Positions 8,401-16,181 of a stretch of DNA of 19,642 nucleotides are shown in pieces. Below the pieces are notes generated by a model. The model searched no databases. It saw nothing but the letters and a program-made list of their open reading frames with translations, and was not told where the DNA came from. Made by a program: the position numbers and the translations under genes. The stretch lies in NCBI GenBank assembly GCA_031323845.1, contig JAVIYP010000050.1:1-19642 (forward strand), in the 5' to 3' direction. The stretch comes from PUPG01 sp031323845. Lineage in GTDB: Bacteria; Bacteroidota; Bacteroidia; Bacteroidales; UBA7960. Positions within the stretch are counted from its first letter, which is position 1, and every line of letters starts with the position of its first letter.

Positions 8401-9708
8401 ATAGCCCCATGGCTCATAGTATGAGGGAAACACCGTTGCATCAAAACCGGCAAGCACATCAAAATAATCCATGTTGTATATGCCATCTTCACCGTTTAAG
8501 TAGGCCGGTGAAAATATGACCTTTACGGCGTCTTCCGGACTGTTTGTCAAGCCTGCCTGTGCAATTTTTTGCAAAATCATGTCGTTTTCGGGGTCAACGA
8601 GGCGATGTGTAAGGAATTCACCGGTCAGAGGCTTGCTAAAATCGGTTGATGCGATCCTGTCTTTCACTTCATTCCTGGAGCCGGCCTGGTTGGCAGGAAC
8701 AAGAATAAAGGCAACCACAGGGGTTTTTAATTTCTTCCTGTTTAAGCCGGCAAGAGATTCAATAAACAGGTCAATACCTTTATTACGGTATTCGTATCTG
8801 CCACTGTGGGCAATTAAGAGGCTTTCGGCGGGAAGATCCTGGCTAAATAATCCGCGGGCCACCTGAAGCAACATCTCTCGTGCTTCCACTCTTTTCTTAT
8901 TCAGCAGCTCAGACGACTGCATGGCGTCGTTGCTGAAACCATTCGGAGTAACAAGGTCGGGTTTCTTGCCGTGTATTCGCGCACATTCGTCGGCCGTTCC
9001 GGCAGAAACCGTGGTAAAAATGTCAGCCATACGGGCTGCTGTTTGCTCAAGGCTATGTTTGGACACCACTCCCAGGTTATGAGCCATGGCATCTGCATCG
9101 AGGCTTTCAAGCTCGCTGTAAAGGGGTTTGCCATGCCCTGCCATAGAACGTCCCAGCACCGTGGCGTGGGTGGTAAATACCGTTCCTGCCTGGGGCACCT
9201 TATCGTGAAGATATAACACTCCTGCACCAGTCATCCATTCATGAAATTGCGCAACGATCTTGTCGTGTGCAGAAAGGTAAAAGTCATAAAAGCTTTCGAT
9301 AACCTGGCCAGCTGCATAGCCAAACATGGCCGGTTCGGTGTAGTCCCACTGGCCACTGAGCGAATTGAGGCCAAATTTCAGCCAGTATTCGGAAAAGATT
9401 TTGTCTTTTTGTCCAAACAGTGGCGTAAAATCAACGAGAATGGCTAAAGGTTCTCCGGGTACCTGCCAGCGTCCTATGCGGAAATGAAGCCCGCTATGCT
9501 CGGCATGTTCACGCCATTCACGCATCAGGTTCTGGTCTTCAACAAATTCAGGGTTCCGGTGTGTTTCTTTCCAGACATCCGGTCCAATGGTTATGTAATT
9601 ATCTTTATGTTTTTCAACCAACAGGGGAGCCTTTGTACTGATTACGGTATGTATTCCTCCGATTTTATTACACACTTCCCAACTAATCTCAAATATATAT
9701 TCTTGCAT
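5437..9708 (-). CDS. Fused GT3 glycogen synthase and alpha-glucan phosphorylase
   Basis: One intact 1423-residue frame joins two opposing activities of glycogen metabolism. Residues 1 to about 550 are a GT3 (yeast/animal-type) glycogen synthase, which normally adds glucose from UDP-glucose: EISWEVCNKIGGIHTV (7-22), FHEW with His156-Glu157, TTHATVLGR, and PSYYEPWGYTPMES with the E-x7-E pair Glu432/Glu440. After a linker (about 555-590), residues to 1423 form a GT35 phosphorylase of the archaeal/bacterial 'alpha-glucan phosphorylase' type. That half has a DUF3417-like entry (RNLWWTWN, near 606), YFSMEYG (Glu685), YSGGLGVLAGDF, CNEGHAAF, FTTHTPVPAGHD, and EASGTSGEKAVLNG, whose Lys1178 should hold pyridoxal phosphate. 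A beta-rich tail follows. No frameshift or internal stop is seen. It is cytoplasmic. It lies 192 bases downstream of the preceding gene behind a hairpin and probably has its own promoter. Whether both halves are active in one protein is inference. Confidence 0.95.
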   Translation of the reverse strand: MQEYIFEISWEVCNKIGGIHTVISTKAPLLVEKHKDNYITIGPDVWKETHRNPEFVEDQNLMREWREHAEHSGLHFRIGRWQVPGEPLAILVDFTPLFGQKDKIFSEYWLKFGLNSLSGQWDYTEPAMFGYAAGQVIESFYDFYLSAHDKIVAQFHEWMTGAGVLYLHDKVPQAGTVFTTHATVLGRSMAGHGKPLYSELESLDADAMAHNLGVVSKHSLEQTAARMADIFTTVSAGTADECARIHGKKPDLVTPNGFSNDAMQSSELLNKKRVEAREMLLQVARGLFSQDLPAESLLIAHSGRYEYRNKGIDLFIESLAGLNRKKLKTPVVAFILVPANQAGSRNEVKDRIASTDFSKPLTGEFLTHRLVDPENDMILQKIAQAGLTNSPEDAVKVIFSPAYLNGEDGIYNMDYFDVLAGFDATVFPSYYEPWGYTPMESLAMRVPTVTSSLSGFGQWVKQSQQKHLEAIHLIDRNDENYVEACKELTSVMHTWTVKVAEQGFNKADHKVHPLSHGYFSGAREAAGNIAEQVVWEKQLCFYRKAYSEVLKNAAKRFELFKDKKPPLRSLTLPPVESMRPKWKKLSVEINMPEALRQLPDIARNLWWTWNYEARELFESIDFDLWEKCEKNPITLMENLTMEHFERLAGDKVFMRRYQQVIERFNTYMEAGKKKNTKTIAYFSMEYGLHETIKIYSGGLGVLAGDFLKQASDDNVDMIGVGLMYRYGYFTQSLSVSGEQLDTYHPHDFAKMSAVPVRKKNGERLRISIAFPGRTLHARVWRMDVGRVPLYLLDTDISENTAVDRFITHQLYGGDWENRFKQEFLLGIGGIRLLDALEIQPEVYHCNEGHAAFTGLERLRKYVQDEKLSFHEALEVVRASSLFTTHTPVPAGHDFFSEDMLRTYMPHYADRLGVSWETFMGLGKMNPQNTQESYSMSVLAAKLAQEVNGVSKIHGKVSRSMFKELYPGYFPEELHIGHVTNGVHYGTWTAREWQKLYAEYFGDAFQQDISSQSVWENIYNVPDKVIWDIRQERRKQLLLYIRKRLLSNLTRRQETPRKIYQIMEAIDENTLTIGFARRFATYKRARLLFNDLERLARIVNNSDRPVQFIYAGKAHPADKAGQDLIKHIIEISKRDEFRGKILFLEDYDMELGRELVKGVDVWLNTPTRPLEASGTSGEKAVLNGVLNLSVLDGWWAEGYTEEAGWKLKEEKTFENQEFQDELDAETVYNILEAEVAPLFYDRNEQNIPVDWVKWIKNCIARIAPHYTNKRMLDDYFRFFYNKLFDSSEKMTRDQYRAAKGLVYWKNKMIRAWDTVTLIDKKVMSNSGKTLRLGELFIAEITLKIKGLNDTDFGLEVVFGQKSLDGSRELVSVYEMEKVREKDSVFTFRCEVPAKRTGDFNYAFRMFPKNPDLAHRQDFHLIKWL

Positions 9709-9837
9709 GATATTTTCCTGATTCGAGTAAAGAGTTAAACAATAAAAAAAACGCGTGAAATTACAAAAAATAATCGAGAACAGCGGCGCAATATGAGCCG
9801 TTTGTTCGTGTACTGGTTTATTATCAGCACATTAAAG

Positions 9838-9872
9838 TCTTGCCTGTTTCATTAGGGCAGAAACAGGCAAGA
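9838..9872 (-). terminator. Terminator-like hairpin after the T9SS protein gene
   Basis: A perfect 13-base inverted repeat, tcttgcctgtttc (9838-9850) and gaaacaggcaaga (9860-9872), encloses a 9-base loop. It begins 28 bases beyond the stop codon at 9901 on the minus strand. The following bases in that direction (ACTTTAATG) form only a weak T-tract, so it may be an inefficient intrinsic terminator or an mRNA-stabilising stem. Its position separates the operon ending in the secreted protein from the synthase-phosphorylase gene. Confidence 0.7.
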
Positions 9873-9900
9873 ATAATGACAAAAGCGGAGATAAACTGCC

Positions 9901-12900
9901 TTATCTTTTCATGATCTTCTTTGTACTGCGCTGACCATTTGTATCATACAGGTGCAGAACATACAACCCCACAGGTAAATCGGGAACAGAGATCACATAT
10001 TCCTGCTGTCCGGGGGCAAACTCAGCAATTAATTGTCCCTGTGCGTTGAACAACTGGATTTTTTCAAGGCGCTTTTCTCCGGAGAGGTAAATATTATCAG
10101 TAAATGGATTGGGAAATACCATTACATTGACGGTTCCGGTTTCTGCAATGCCTGTGTAAACCTCTATGTCCTGAAGGCTTCTGGAAGTGATCTGTATAGT
10201 ATTCATGAACTGGTTTACCAGGGCAGTAATGATTTGCGGACCGGAAGGTATGGTTTCACCGATGTAGTCGGCATCGAAGAAGGATGTGCGGAATATTCCA
10301 TTGCCGTGCGGGGAGTTCAGATCATATTCCTGGCCGGTGGAAAACACGCCTGATTGTTCAAAACTGACGTTCCACACCTGCACCAGTTTGGCCTGGTCAT
10401 CTGAAGTCAGGCTTGACAGGGTCCGGACTTCAGGAAGCAGCTCATTGCCTGAGGAGGTGGCAGGGCCGGGGTCTTCGGCAGGAGCAAATTGCAACATCTG
10501 GTTATATACGCCCAAACTGCCGGTAATACCCGTTATGCCATCATACAGCGCATACGCCGTTGTTATGATGCCATTGGGATCGTCGATCATGATGGCTGCC
10601 GTCTCATCCTGGATGTATTTCTGGTTACGGTAGCTTTGCTGAAACGTCAGAATGCTTTCTCCCGTTATTGTGAACAATCCACCTATGGATGAATTTCTGA
10701 GCTCCGCAATGGTGCTTACTTCAGCCGGTCCCTCACTGAATACTTCGACACTCACATTGTCCAACTGCAGGTGACTCATACTTTCGTCTGTGTTTCTCAG
10801 TGAGAAAATAAATTCGGCATTATCTGTGGTTTTCACTGCGGTTACAAGCTGTGAATGTTCGCTCCATTCGTCAGAGTTAACCAGGATATAGTCGTTGTAC
10901 TGGGCATAGCCAAAACCCGTATCTCTGTCATCAAACAATCCTGTGCGGATATCTCCCTTGCCTTTTACCCAGAATGAGATCCTGTAGGAGACCTCGGCTT
11001 CCACGCTGACTGCCTGTGATGTAAAGCGGCTGTGCGTGTTTGTTGTGTTGATCAGCTGCACGGCAAAACTCCCGGTATAGGGGTTTTCTGCGTACTGGTT
11101 TACATTTGCAAGTCCGATGTTCGATTTTGAACCGTACCAGCAATCGGGCAGTCCTGAGGTCCAGCTTTCAAAATCACCATTGCATATAATATCTTCGGGC
11201 TCTTCATCGTCTCCGGCGGTGGTAAATGTCCAGTATGCAGGATCTGTAATTCCTTCAAAATAGTTACTTCCCAGATCACCAAAAGCATCATCATCGATGA
11301 GGATGTAATACGTTGTATTATGGTCAAGATCCTGTTGCAAAGTAACCGAAACACTGGCTCCGTCAATACTCATTTGTTCCGCAGCCATTGAAGTAATCAG
11401 TTGATCGTCATTCTGTTTGTAAATATGCAGACTTCCGGTTCCCGGTACAATATACGGCTCGTCAAAAGTCAGTATAAGTTCAGTGATGAAAGGAATATCC
11501 GTTGCTCCATCTTCCGGGTATTTTTCAATCAAAACCGGGGGTACGTTATCAATAAAATAGAAGTTCTCAGATTCTGCAAAGAATGATGGGTCGTTGAGGT
11601 CGGTCAGTCTGAATTGTGCCGGACCATGAAAACCATTGGGCACTTCCTGTGAAAATTCCTCGTCACCGGCGTCAACCACCGTGCTGAATACGGCCTGATT
11701 GATGTCTTCAATAAAAACCTCCAACAGGAGCTGGTCAAGATGTTCTGCAATCCAGCTATACACAACGTTCTGGTAGGTAACGAACTGATCGCCGGCACCG
11801 GGCGAAACCAAAGTGAGTTCCCGAACCTCCAGCAGTGTGGTCACCTTGTAGTATTTTACAGTTTCCTGGTCTTCAGCGGTAACCTTAACCAGGAGTTCAT
11901 CTTCGTGCTCAAGATCAACCTCATCAAGTTCTCCGGCATCAATTTCAATACCGTTTATCCTGACCGTAAAACCGGCCAGGACATCTTCCGTCTCAACAAG
12001 AACTCCCTGAAAACCGGAAAAGTCCTGCACATACAGTTTTGCACCGGGATCATGTTCAGGATCATCCACAACGATACCGCCCAGCAGAAGTGCATTTTTC
12101 CCGCCCACCTCAAATACAGACAGCGATGCGTTGCTGCCCGGGCCTGTTTCAGCTTCTTCAAAATCAGCGGCAAAGCGCGGGATGATCTGCAGCACCTCTT
12201 CATACTGCAGTATCACTCCGGTTATATTCAAAGGAGTCAGCGGGAGCGGTTCTCCAATGTAGTCAATGTTCCAGAAGTCCGTTCTAAGTACGAAACTGTG
12301 CACGCCATCGGTCAGGGTATAATTGGTTCCATTGGCAAAAACAGCACCTTCATCAACATTTGCAAAACTTACGTTTTTGAACTGAATCAGTTTTGCCTGG
12401 TCATCAGGACTCACCTGGTCAAGGGTAAATACATAAGGTGCCACGGGCATGTTTTGAGATGCGACCGGTGTATTCGTTGCAGGCTGAAAGCGGATCATAT
12501 TGCTGGATACGTTGATCTGGCCAATGACATCGCTTATCAGGTCATAGAGTTCATATTGGGTAGTGATGATCCCGTGCTGGTCATCAATCAGAACAGCTGC
12601 TGTTTCGTCCTGAATGAACTTCCTGTTACGGAAACCGTCCATCGCCACAATAACTGCCTCTCCAGTGTATTTATAAAAGCTGCCGTCATCGGGCATTGTG
12701 CGCAAATCAGCCAGTGAATTCACTTCGACAACTTCGGGAAAGGTAAATGTGGCGCTGGAGACAGTACTGTCATCCAGGTCATCAGTTGTCGCATAAGCCC
12801 AGATGGTGGTAGTTTCCTCTACCGTAACCGGGACGGTATATTCAGACCACGGGCCGTCAGCTGATGTGGTGCTGTAAAACAATTGCGCTCCAGGTGTCGC

Positions 12901-13563
12901 ACTTGTAATTTCAACATCTACAGGCACGAAAAAGAAACCGCCTGCAGGATTGAAAACGGGAGCAATGGCGGAAGTCATTGCTCCAAGTGCCGTAAATTGA
13001 CCTATGTTGATGCGGCCTTCGTTTACCTGGTCGCCGCCATCGAGCTCAAGCATAAATTCTTCCGCAGTGAACGTCAGCGCACCGTCAGGGAAAAAGTATA
13101 TAAACTCCTGGTACACCTGGTAGGCATCAAACCAGGATTTGTTGATCACTGCTATGCTTTCCCACGTTTGTCCGCCATCGGTACTGAGCTTCAGCTCGCG
13201 CTGATTACCGCTTCCAAGCATCCAGTCGCGCAATTGAAGACTGAAGCCCGACATGCCTGAAACCTGGCCGGTGTTTTTTACAGTAAATATGCCACGGTCT
13301 CTGAACGAATAGGCTGACCCATCAAAGGATTCAGCTGAAGTTCCTCTGACCGCTTCCGTGCTGTGGATATACCACTCACCTTCTTCATAGGCTTTTGGGT
13401 TATAACTGGTCCAGCCGGTCGGAGGAAGGTCAATCCAATGGGCTGCATTAGTAAAATTGGTACTGAACAATTCCTGTCCGGTGGCTGTAAATGCCTGTAA
13501 AAAGAAAATAAGAGACAGGATAAACAGACAGGACAGGGTCTTGGGGCTTGCTTGAGTTTTCAT
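9901..13563 (-). CDS. Secreted multidomain protein with T9SS C-terminal sorting domain
   Basis: This 1220-residue protein is predicted to be exported and surface-attached or released by the type IX secretion system. A signal peptide covers residues 1-29 (hydrophobic core LFILSLIFFLQAF, likely cleavage after TATG). After a region of unclear fold (about 30-195), a chitobiase/hexosaminidase C-terminal-like beta domain lies at about 200-274. An OB-like unit (280-469, related to DUF5689/YhcR-type modules) carries FIQDETAAVLIDD, and a second copy (948-1134) carries YIQDETAAIMIDD. Between them are a cadherin-like sandwich (about 475-580), an Ig-like region (about 583-672), a Big_5/SbsA-like domain (about 673-783) and a CBM4/9-like lectin domain (about 792-943, starting NGDFESW). 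The T9SS sorting domain (1148-1220) has FPNPF, GLYVLHLY and a basic end KKIMKR. No catalytic domain is recognisable. It lies 37 bases after the GH57 gene and is probably the last gene of that operon. A carbohydrate-binding role is inference. Confidence 0.93.
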   Translation of the reverse strand: MKTQASPKTLSCLFILSLIFFLQAFTATGQELFSTNFTNAAHWIDLPPTGWTSYNPKAYEEGEWYIHSTEAVRGTSAESFDGSAYSFRDRGIFTVKNTGQVSGMSGFSLQLRDWMLGSGNQRELKLSTDGGQTWESIAVINKSWFDAYQVYQEFIYFFPDGALTFTAEEFMLELDGGDQVNEGRINIGQFTALGAMTSAIAPVFNPAGGFFFVPVDVEITSATPGAQLFYSTTSADGPWSEYTVPVTVEETTTIWAYATTDDLDDSTVSSATFTFPEVVEVNSLADLRTMPDDGSFYKYTGEAVIVAMDGFRNRKFIQDETAAVLIDDQHGIITTQYELYDLISDVIGQINVSSNMIRFQPATNTPVASQNMPVAPYVFTLDQVSPDDQAKLIQFKNVSFANVDEGAVFANGTNYTLTDGVHSFVLRTDFWNIDYIGEPLPLTPLNITGVILQYEEVLQIIPRFAADFEEAETGPGSNASLSVFEVGGKNALLLGGIVVDDPEHDPGAKLYVQDFSGFQGVLVETEDVLAGFTVRINGIEIDAGELDEVDLEHEDELLVKVTAEDQETVKYYKVTTLLEVRELTLVSPGAGDQFVTYQNVVYSWIAEHLDQLLLEVFIEDINQAVFSTVVDAGDEEFSQEVPNGFHGPAQFRLTDLNDPSFFAESENFYFIDNVPPVLIEKYPEDGATDIPFITELILTFDEPYIVPGTGSLHIYKQNDDQLITSMAAEQMSIDGASVSVTLQQDLDHNTTYYILIDDDAFGDLGSNYFEGITDPAYWTFTTAGDDEEPEDIICNGDFESWTSGLPDCWYGSKSNIGLANVNQYAENPYTGSFAVQLINTTNTHSRFTSQAVSVEAEVSYRISFWVKGKGDIRTGLFDDRDTGFGYAQYNDYILVNSDEWSEHSQLVTAVKTTDNAEFIFSLRNTDESMSHLQLDNVSVEVFSEGPAEVSTIAELRNSSIGGLFTITGESILTFQQSYRNQKYIQDETAAIMIDDPNGIITTAYALYDGITGITGSLGVYNQMLQFAPAEDPGPATSSGNELLPEVRTLSSLTSDDQAKLVQVWNVSFEQSGVFSTGQEYDLNSPHGNGIFRTSFFDADYIGETIPSGPQIITALVNQFMNTIQITSRSLQDIEVYTGIAETGTVNVMVFPNPFTDNIYLSGEKRLEKIQLFNAQGQLIAEFAPGQQEYVISVPDLPVGLYVLHLYDTNGQRSTKKIMKR

Positions 13564-13600
13564 ATCTATTGACGTTTTAAAGGCAGGTTATAAAGTAATG

Positions 13601-14818
13601 TCACTTCCCGGTACTCTTCCGCTTTTTTGCCGCAGCATCCTGATCTACTCTTATGTACAGGTCGGAAAGCACATTCATATAGTTGACAAAAGCATCGTAT
13701 GGTGAGCTGTAAGGGTTAAAATACTTGTGCACGTCACCGTCTGAGAACCACTTGGTGCACATGTAATAGAAGTGATCGCTGGTTTGCAGGTATCTCCAGT
13801 TGCGCGTCAACCCATCGTTTTTAAGGCGTCTGATCTTTGGCTCAAGTGCATAAAGCTTCCGGAATGCTTCATCCTGCAGTTCATTGCCCAGCCAAGCGGT
13901 AAGATCACGTTCTTCATCAGCCCATGAAATCGCATGAGGTACGTTCAATTGTGATACGGGTTGCAGTTCACCGGAAAGCTCCGATGGCGTTTTGAAGGTA
14001 ATGCCTGCCTGCTCAATGGCCAGGGCAGGAAAGGTTCTAAGAAACTCAAAGATCCCGGTTTCGGCCCATTGATGCTCGCCAAAAGTTTCATAGTCCATGA
14101 AAAGATTCACCACTTCATCGCGCGGACTGATCTTTTCAATCCAGCCGACAAATTTTTCTGCAGTGAGGGGCCATTCGCTCCAGTTTCTTTCAGAAAAACG
14201 AAACGCTATGTCGTCAGAAAGCTGAAAATTTTTCAGAAGGAGTTTCAGCTTTGGATTGGCAGCGCTGCAATACAGCAAATTAGGACTTTTCCATCCCAAA
14301 ATGTGTTTTGCGCCTTCGGTTAACATGGTTGAGAAACCCATGTCATACACCATATTGCCAATATCATTGGAATACACCAGCTCCGTATTGCGAAAGGCGA
14401 ACGGTTTCTGACCGAACAATTCCCTGATCTTTTTTACATGCATTTTAACCTGTTCGGTGAACTCTTTTTTACTGGTAAGTGACGCCAGTGAATGTGCCCA
14501 CGATTCGGCAAGAAACTCAACATTACCTGTTTCTGCAAGCTTCTGAAAGCTTTTAATGACCTTTGGTGCATACTGTTCAAATTGCTCCAGGGCGATACCG
14601 GAAATACTGTAACTTACTTTAAAATCTTTGCCATATTTCTTAATGAGTGACAAAATGATTTCATTAGCAGGCAGATAGCACTTCTCTGCGACTTGCTGAA
14701 GGATATAGCGATTGGCATAATCATCGAAATAATGATCTTTCTTGCCGATATCGAAAAAACGGTATGTTGCAAGACGATAGGGCTGATGCACCTGGAAATA
14801 CAAGCAGATTGACTTCAT
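13601..14818 (-). CDS. Glycoside hydrolase family 57 (alpha-amylase or branching-type) protein
   Basis: This is a 405-residue GH57 enzyme acting on alpha-glucans by a retaining mechanism. GH57 motifs appear in order: HQPYR (His11), GNVEFLAE, FRNTELVYSN with nucleophile Glu146, and MDYETFGEHQW with acid/base Asp242. No signal peptide is present, so it acts in the cytoplasm. The length suits the short Bacteroidota GH57 proteins usually labelled alpha-amylase. Because no GlgB is in the window, a 4-alpha-glucanotransferase or branching activity is an open alternative, although characterised GH57 branching enzymes are longer. It sits 45 bases after the GT4 gene and 37 before the secreted protein gene. 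The order GDE-GT4-GH57 matches what I recall from Bacteroides genomes, so these proteins likely act on the same intracellular glycogen. Confidence 0.93.
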   Translation of the reverse strand: MKSICLYFQVHQPYRLATYRFFDIGKKDHYFDDYANRYILQQVAEKCYLPANEIILSLIKKYGKDFKVSYSISGIALEQFEQYAPKVIKSFQKLAETGNVEFLAESWAHSLASLTSKKEFTEQVKMHVKKIRELFGQKPFAFRNTELVYSNDIGNMVYDMGFSTMLTEGAKHILGWKSPNLLYCSAANPKLKLLLKNFQLSDDIAFRFSERNWSEWPLTAEKFVGWIEKISPRDEVVNLFMDYETFGEHQWAETGIFEFLRTFPALAIEQAGITFKTPSELSGELQPVSQLNVPHAISWADEERDLTAWLGNELQDEAFRKLYALEPKIRRLKNDGLTRNWRYLQTSDHFYYMCTKWFSDGDVHKYFNPYSSPYDAFVNYMNVLSDLYIRVDQDAAAKKRKSTGK

Positions 14819-14863
14819 AATGTTCGCTTTTGTGTATTATTTTGAATAGAATAGTTGTTGATG

Positions 14864-16153
14864 TTACGAAGCTGAAATTAGTTTTTGATAAATCTGTTTT
14901 ACTTTTATTCCGGCCTGATCCCACTTAATGTTCTCCACTTCTGTCTTGCCGTACATCCTGAACATTTTCGACAGGGAGGGATAGTGTAATAAACCGTAAA
15001 TGGCATCTGCCATATGATCCACATCCCAGTAGTCCACTTTCAGGGCATGTTTTAGTACTTCGGCGACTCCCGACTGTTTTGAAATGATCACGGGAACGTT
15101 TGAACGCATTGCTTCAAGCGGCGAGATGCCAAAGGGTTCGGAAACTGATGGCATTACATAAACATCACTGAGACCGAACATCCTGTCAACATCATCTCCC
15201 TTGAGAAATCCTGTGAAATGAAAATTCGTTGCTATTTTTAACTGTGCCACCCGCCTGATCATGCGGGTCAGCATATCGCCGCTGCCGGCCATTACAAAAC
15301 GGACATTAGGGTCTTTCTGCAAGACTTTATTGGCGGCTTCAATAAAATATTCCGGACCTTTTTGATAGGTGATCCTGCCAAGGAAGGTCACTATTTTTTC
15401 TTTCAGGTGTTTATCCACCTGGATGCGACCGAAGGTTTCGGAGGGTTCCACGCCATTATGAACGGTGATGACTTTTTCAGCGGGGATGCCGTAGCGGTTG
15501 ATCACAATATTTCTTGTGAGATGGCTGACTGCGACAACAATGTCTGCGGCTTCCATGCCCTGACGCTCAATGCCATACACGAGTTGGTTGATGTTATCAC
15601 CCGAACGGTCAAATTCAGTGGCGTGCATATGTACGACCAGGGGTTTGCCGCTTACCCTTCTGGCTTCAATACCGGCCAGATAGGTTAGCCAATCGTGAGC
15701 GTGAATGACATCAAAATTTTGGTTTTTTGCGATTGCCGATGCTACCACAGCATAGCGACGCACTTCTTCCATCAGGTTTTTTCCATACCCTCCTGAAAAC
15801 TGGAATTTTTGTGTGTGCAGGTTCAGTTGTTCGATTCGTTTTCCGCTTTCCAGCTGTTCTACCAGGTTATAATATTCCTCTTCAGTGGCATAGGGTAGCA
15901 GCGTAGAGTCAATTTCCATAAAAGAAATTCTGTCCTCATATGATTTGTATACTTCATCCCTGACATCAACAACAACATCGGAAGCACTAAGCAACCGTAT
16001 CCTTCCCGGTTCCTCATCGCCGAAAAGCTTTGGGGCAACAAACAATATATCCACATCGGCTTTTACCAGGGCTTTGGTCAATCCGTAACATGCCGTACCC
16101 AGTCCTCCTGAGATATGCGGCGGGAATTCCCAGCCAAACATCAATACCTTCAT
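14864..16153 (-). CDS. GT4-family glycosyltransferase of a glycogen locus
   Basis: This 429-residue GT-B glycosyltransferase has an N-terminal acceptor-side domain starting MKVLMFGWEFPPHISGGLGTA, with the glycine loop at residues 15-19. Next come VIHAHDWLTYLAG, VAVSHLTRNIV and VHNGVEP, and a C-terminal donor domain with TFLGRITYQKGPEYFIEA. The E-x7-E motif in SEPFGISPLEAM gives Glu339 and Glu347. It resembles GT4 and bacterial starch/glycogen synthase-like proteins. The donor cannot be read from sequence; UDP- or ADP-glucose with an alpha-glucan acceptor is inferred from its position between the debranching enzyme (28-base gap) and GH57 (45-base gap). It is cytoplasmic, with no signal peptide. 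An unrelated sucrose- or trehalose-type transferase is less likely given the context. Confidence 0.92.
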   Translation of the reverse strand: MKVLMFGWEFPPHISGGLGTACYGLTKALVKADVDILFVAPKLFGDEEPGRIRLLSASDVVVDVRDEVYKSYEDRISFMEIDSTLLPYATEEEYYNLVEQLESGKRIEQLNLHTQKFQFSGGYGKNLMEEVRRYAVVASAIAKNQNFDVIHAHDWLTYLAGIEARRVSGKPLVVHMHATEFDRSGDNINQLVYGIERQGMEAADIVVAVSHLTRNIVINRYGIPAEKVITVHNGVEPSETFGRIQVDKHLKEKIVTFLGRITYQKGPEYFIEAANKVLQKDPNVRFVMAGSGDMLTRMIRRVAQLKIATNFHFTGFLKGDDVDRMFGLSDVYVMPSVSEPFGISPLEAMRSNVPVIISKQSGVAEVLKHALKVDYWDVDHMADAIYGLLHYPSLSKMFRMYGKTEVENIKWDQAGIKVKQIYQKLISAS

Positions 16154-16181
16154 ATCAGGTTTACATTAAATGTTTAATGAT

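Noticed and set aside
11740..12717. 325-codon open frame on the plus strand inside the T9SS protein gene
   Set aside because: It is antisense to a strongly supported gene with recognisable domains; its translation shows no family motifs and looks like a shadow frame.
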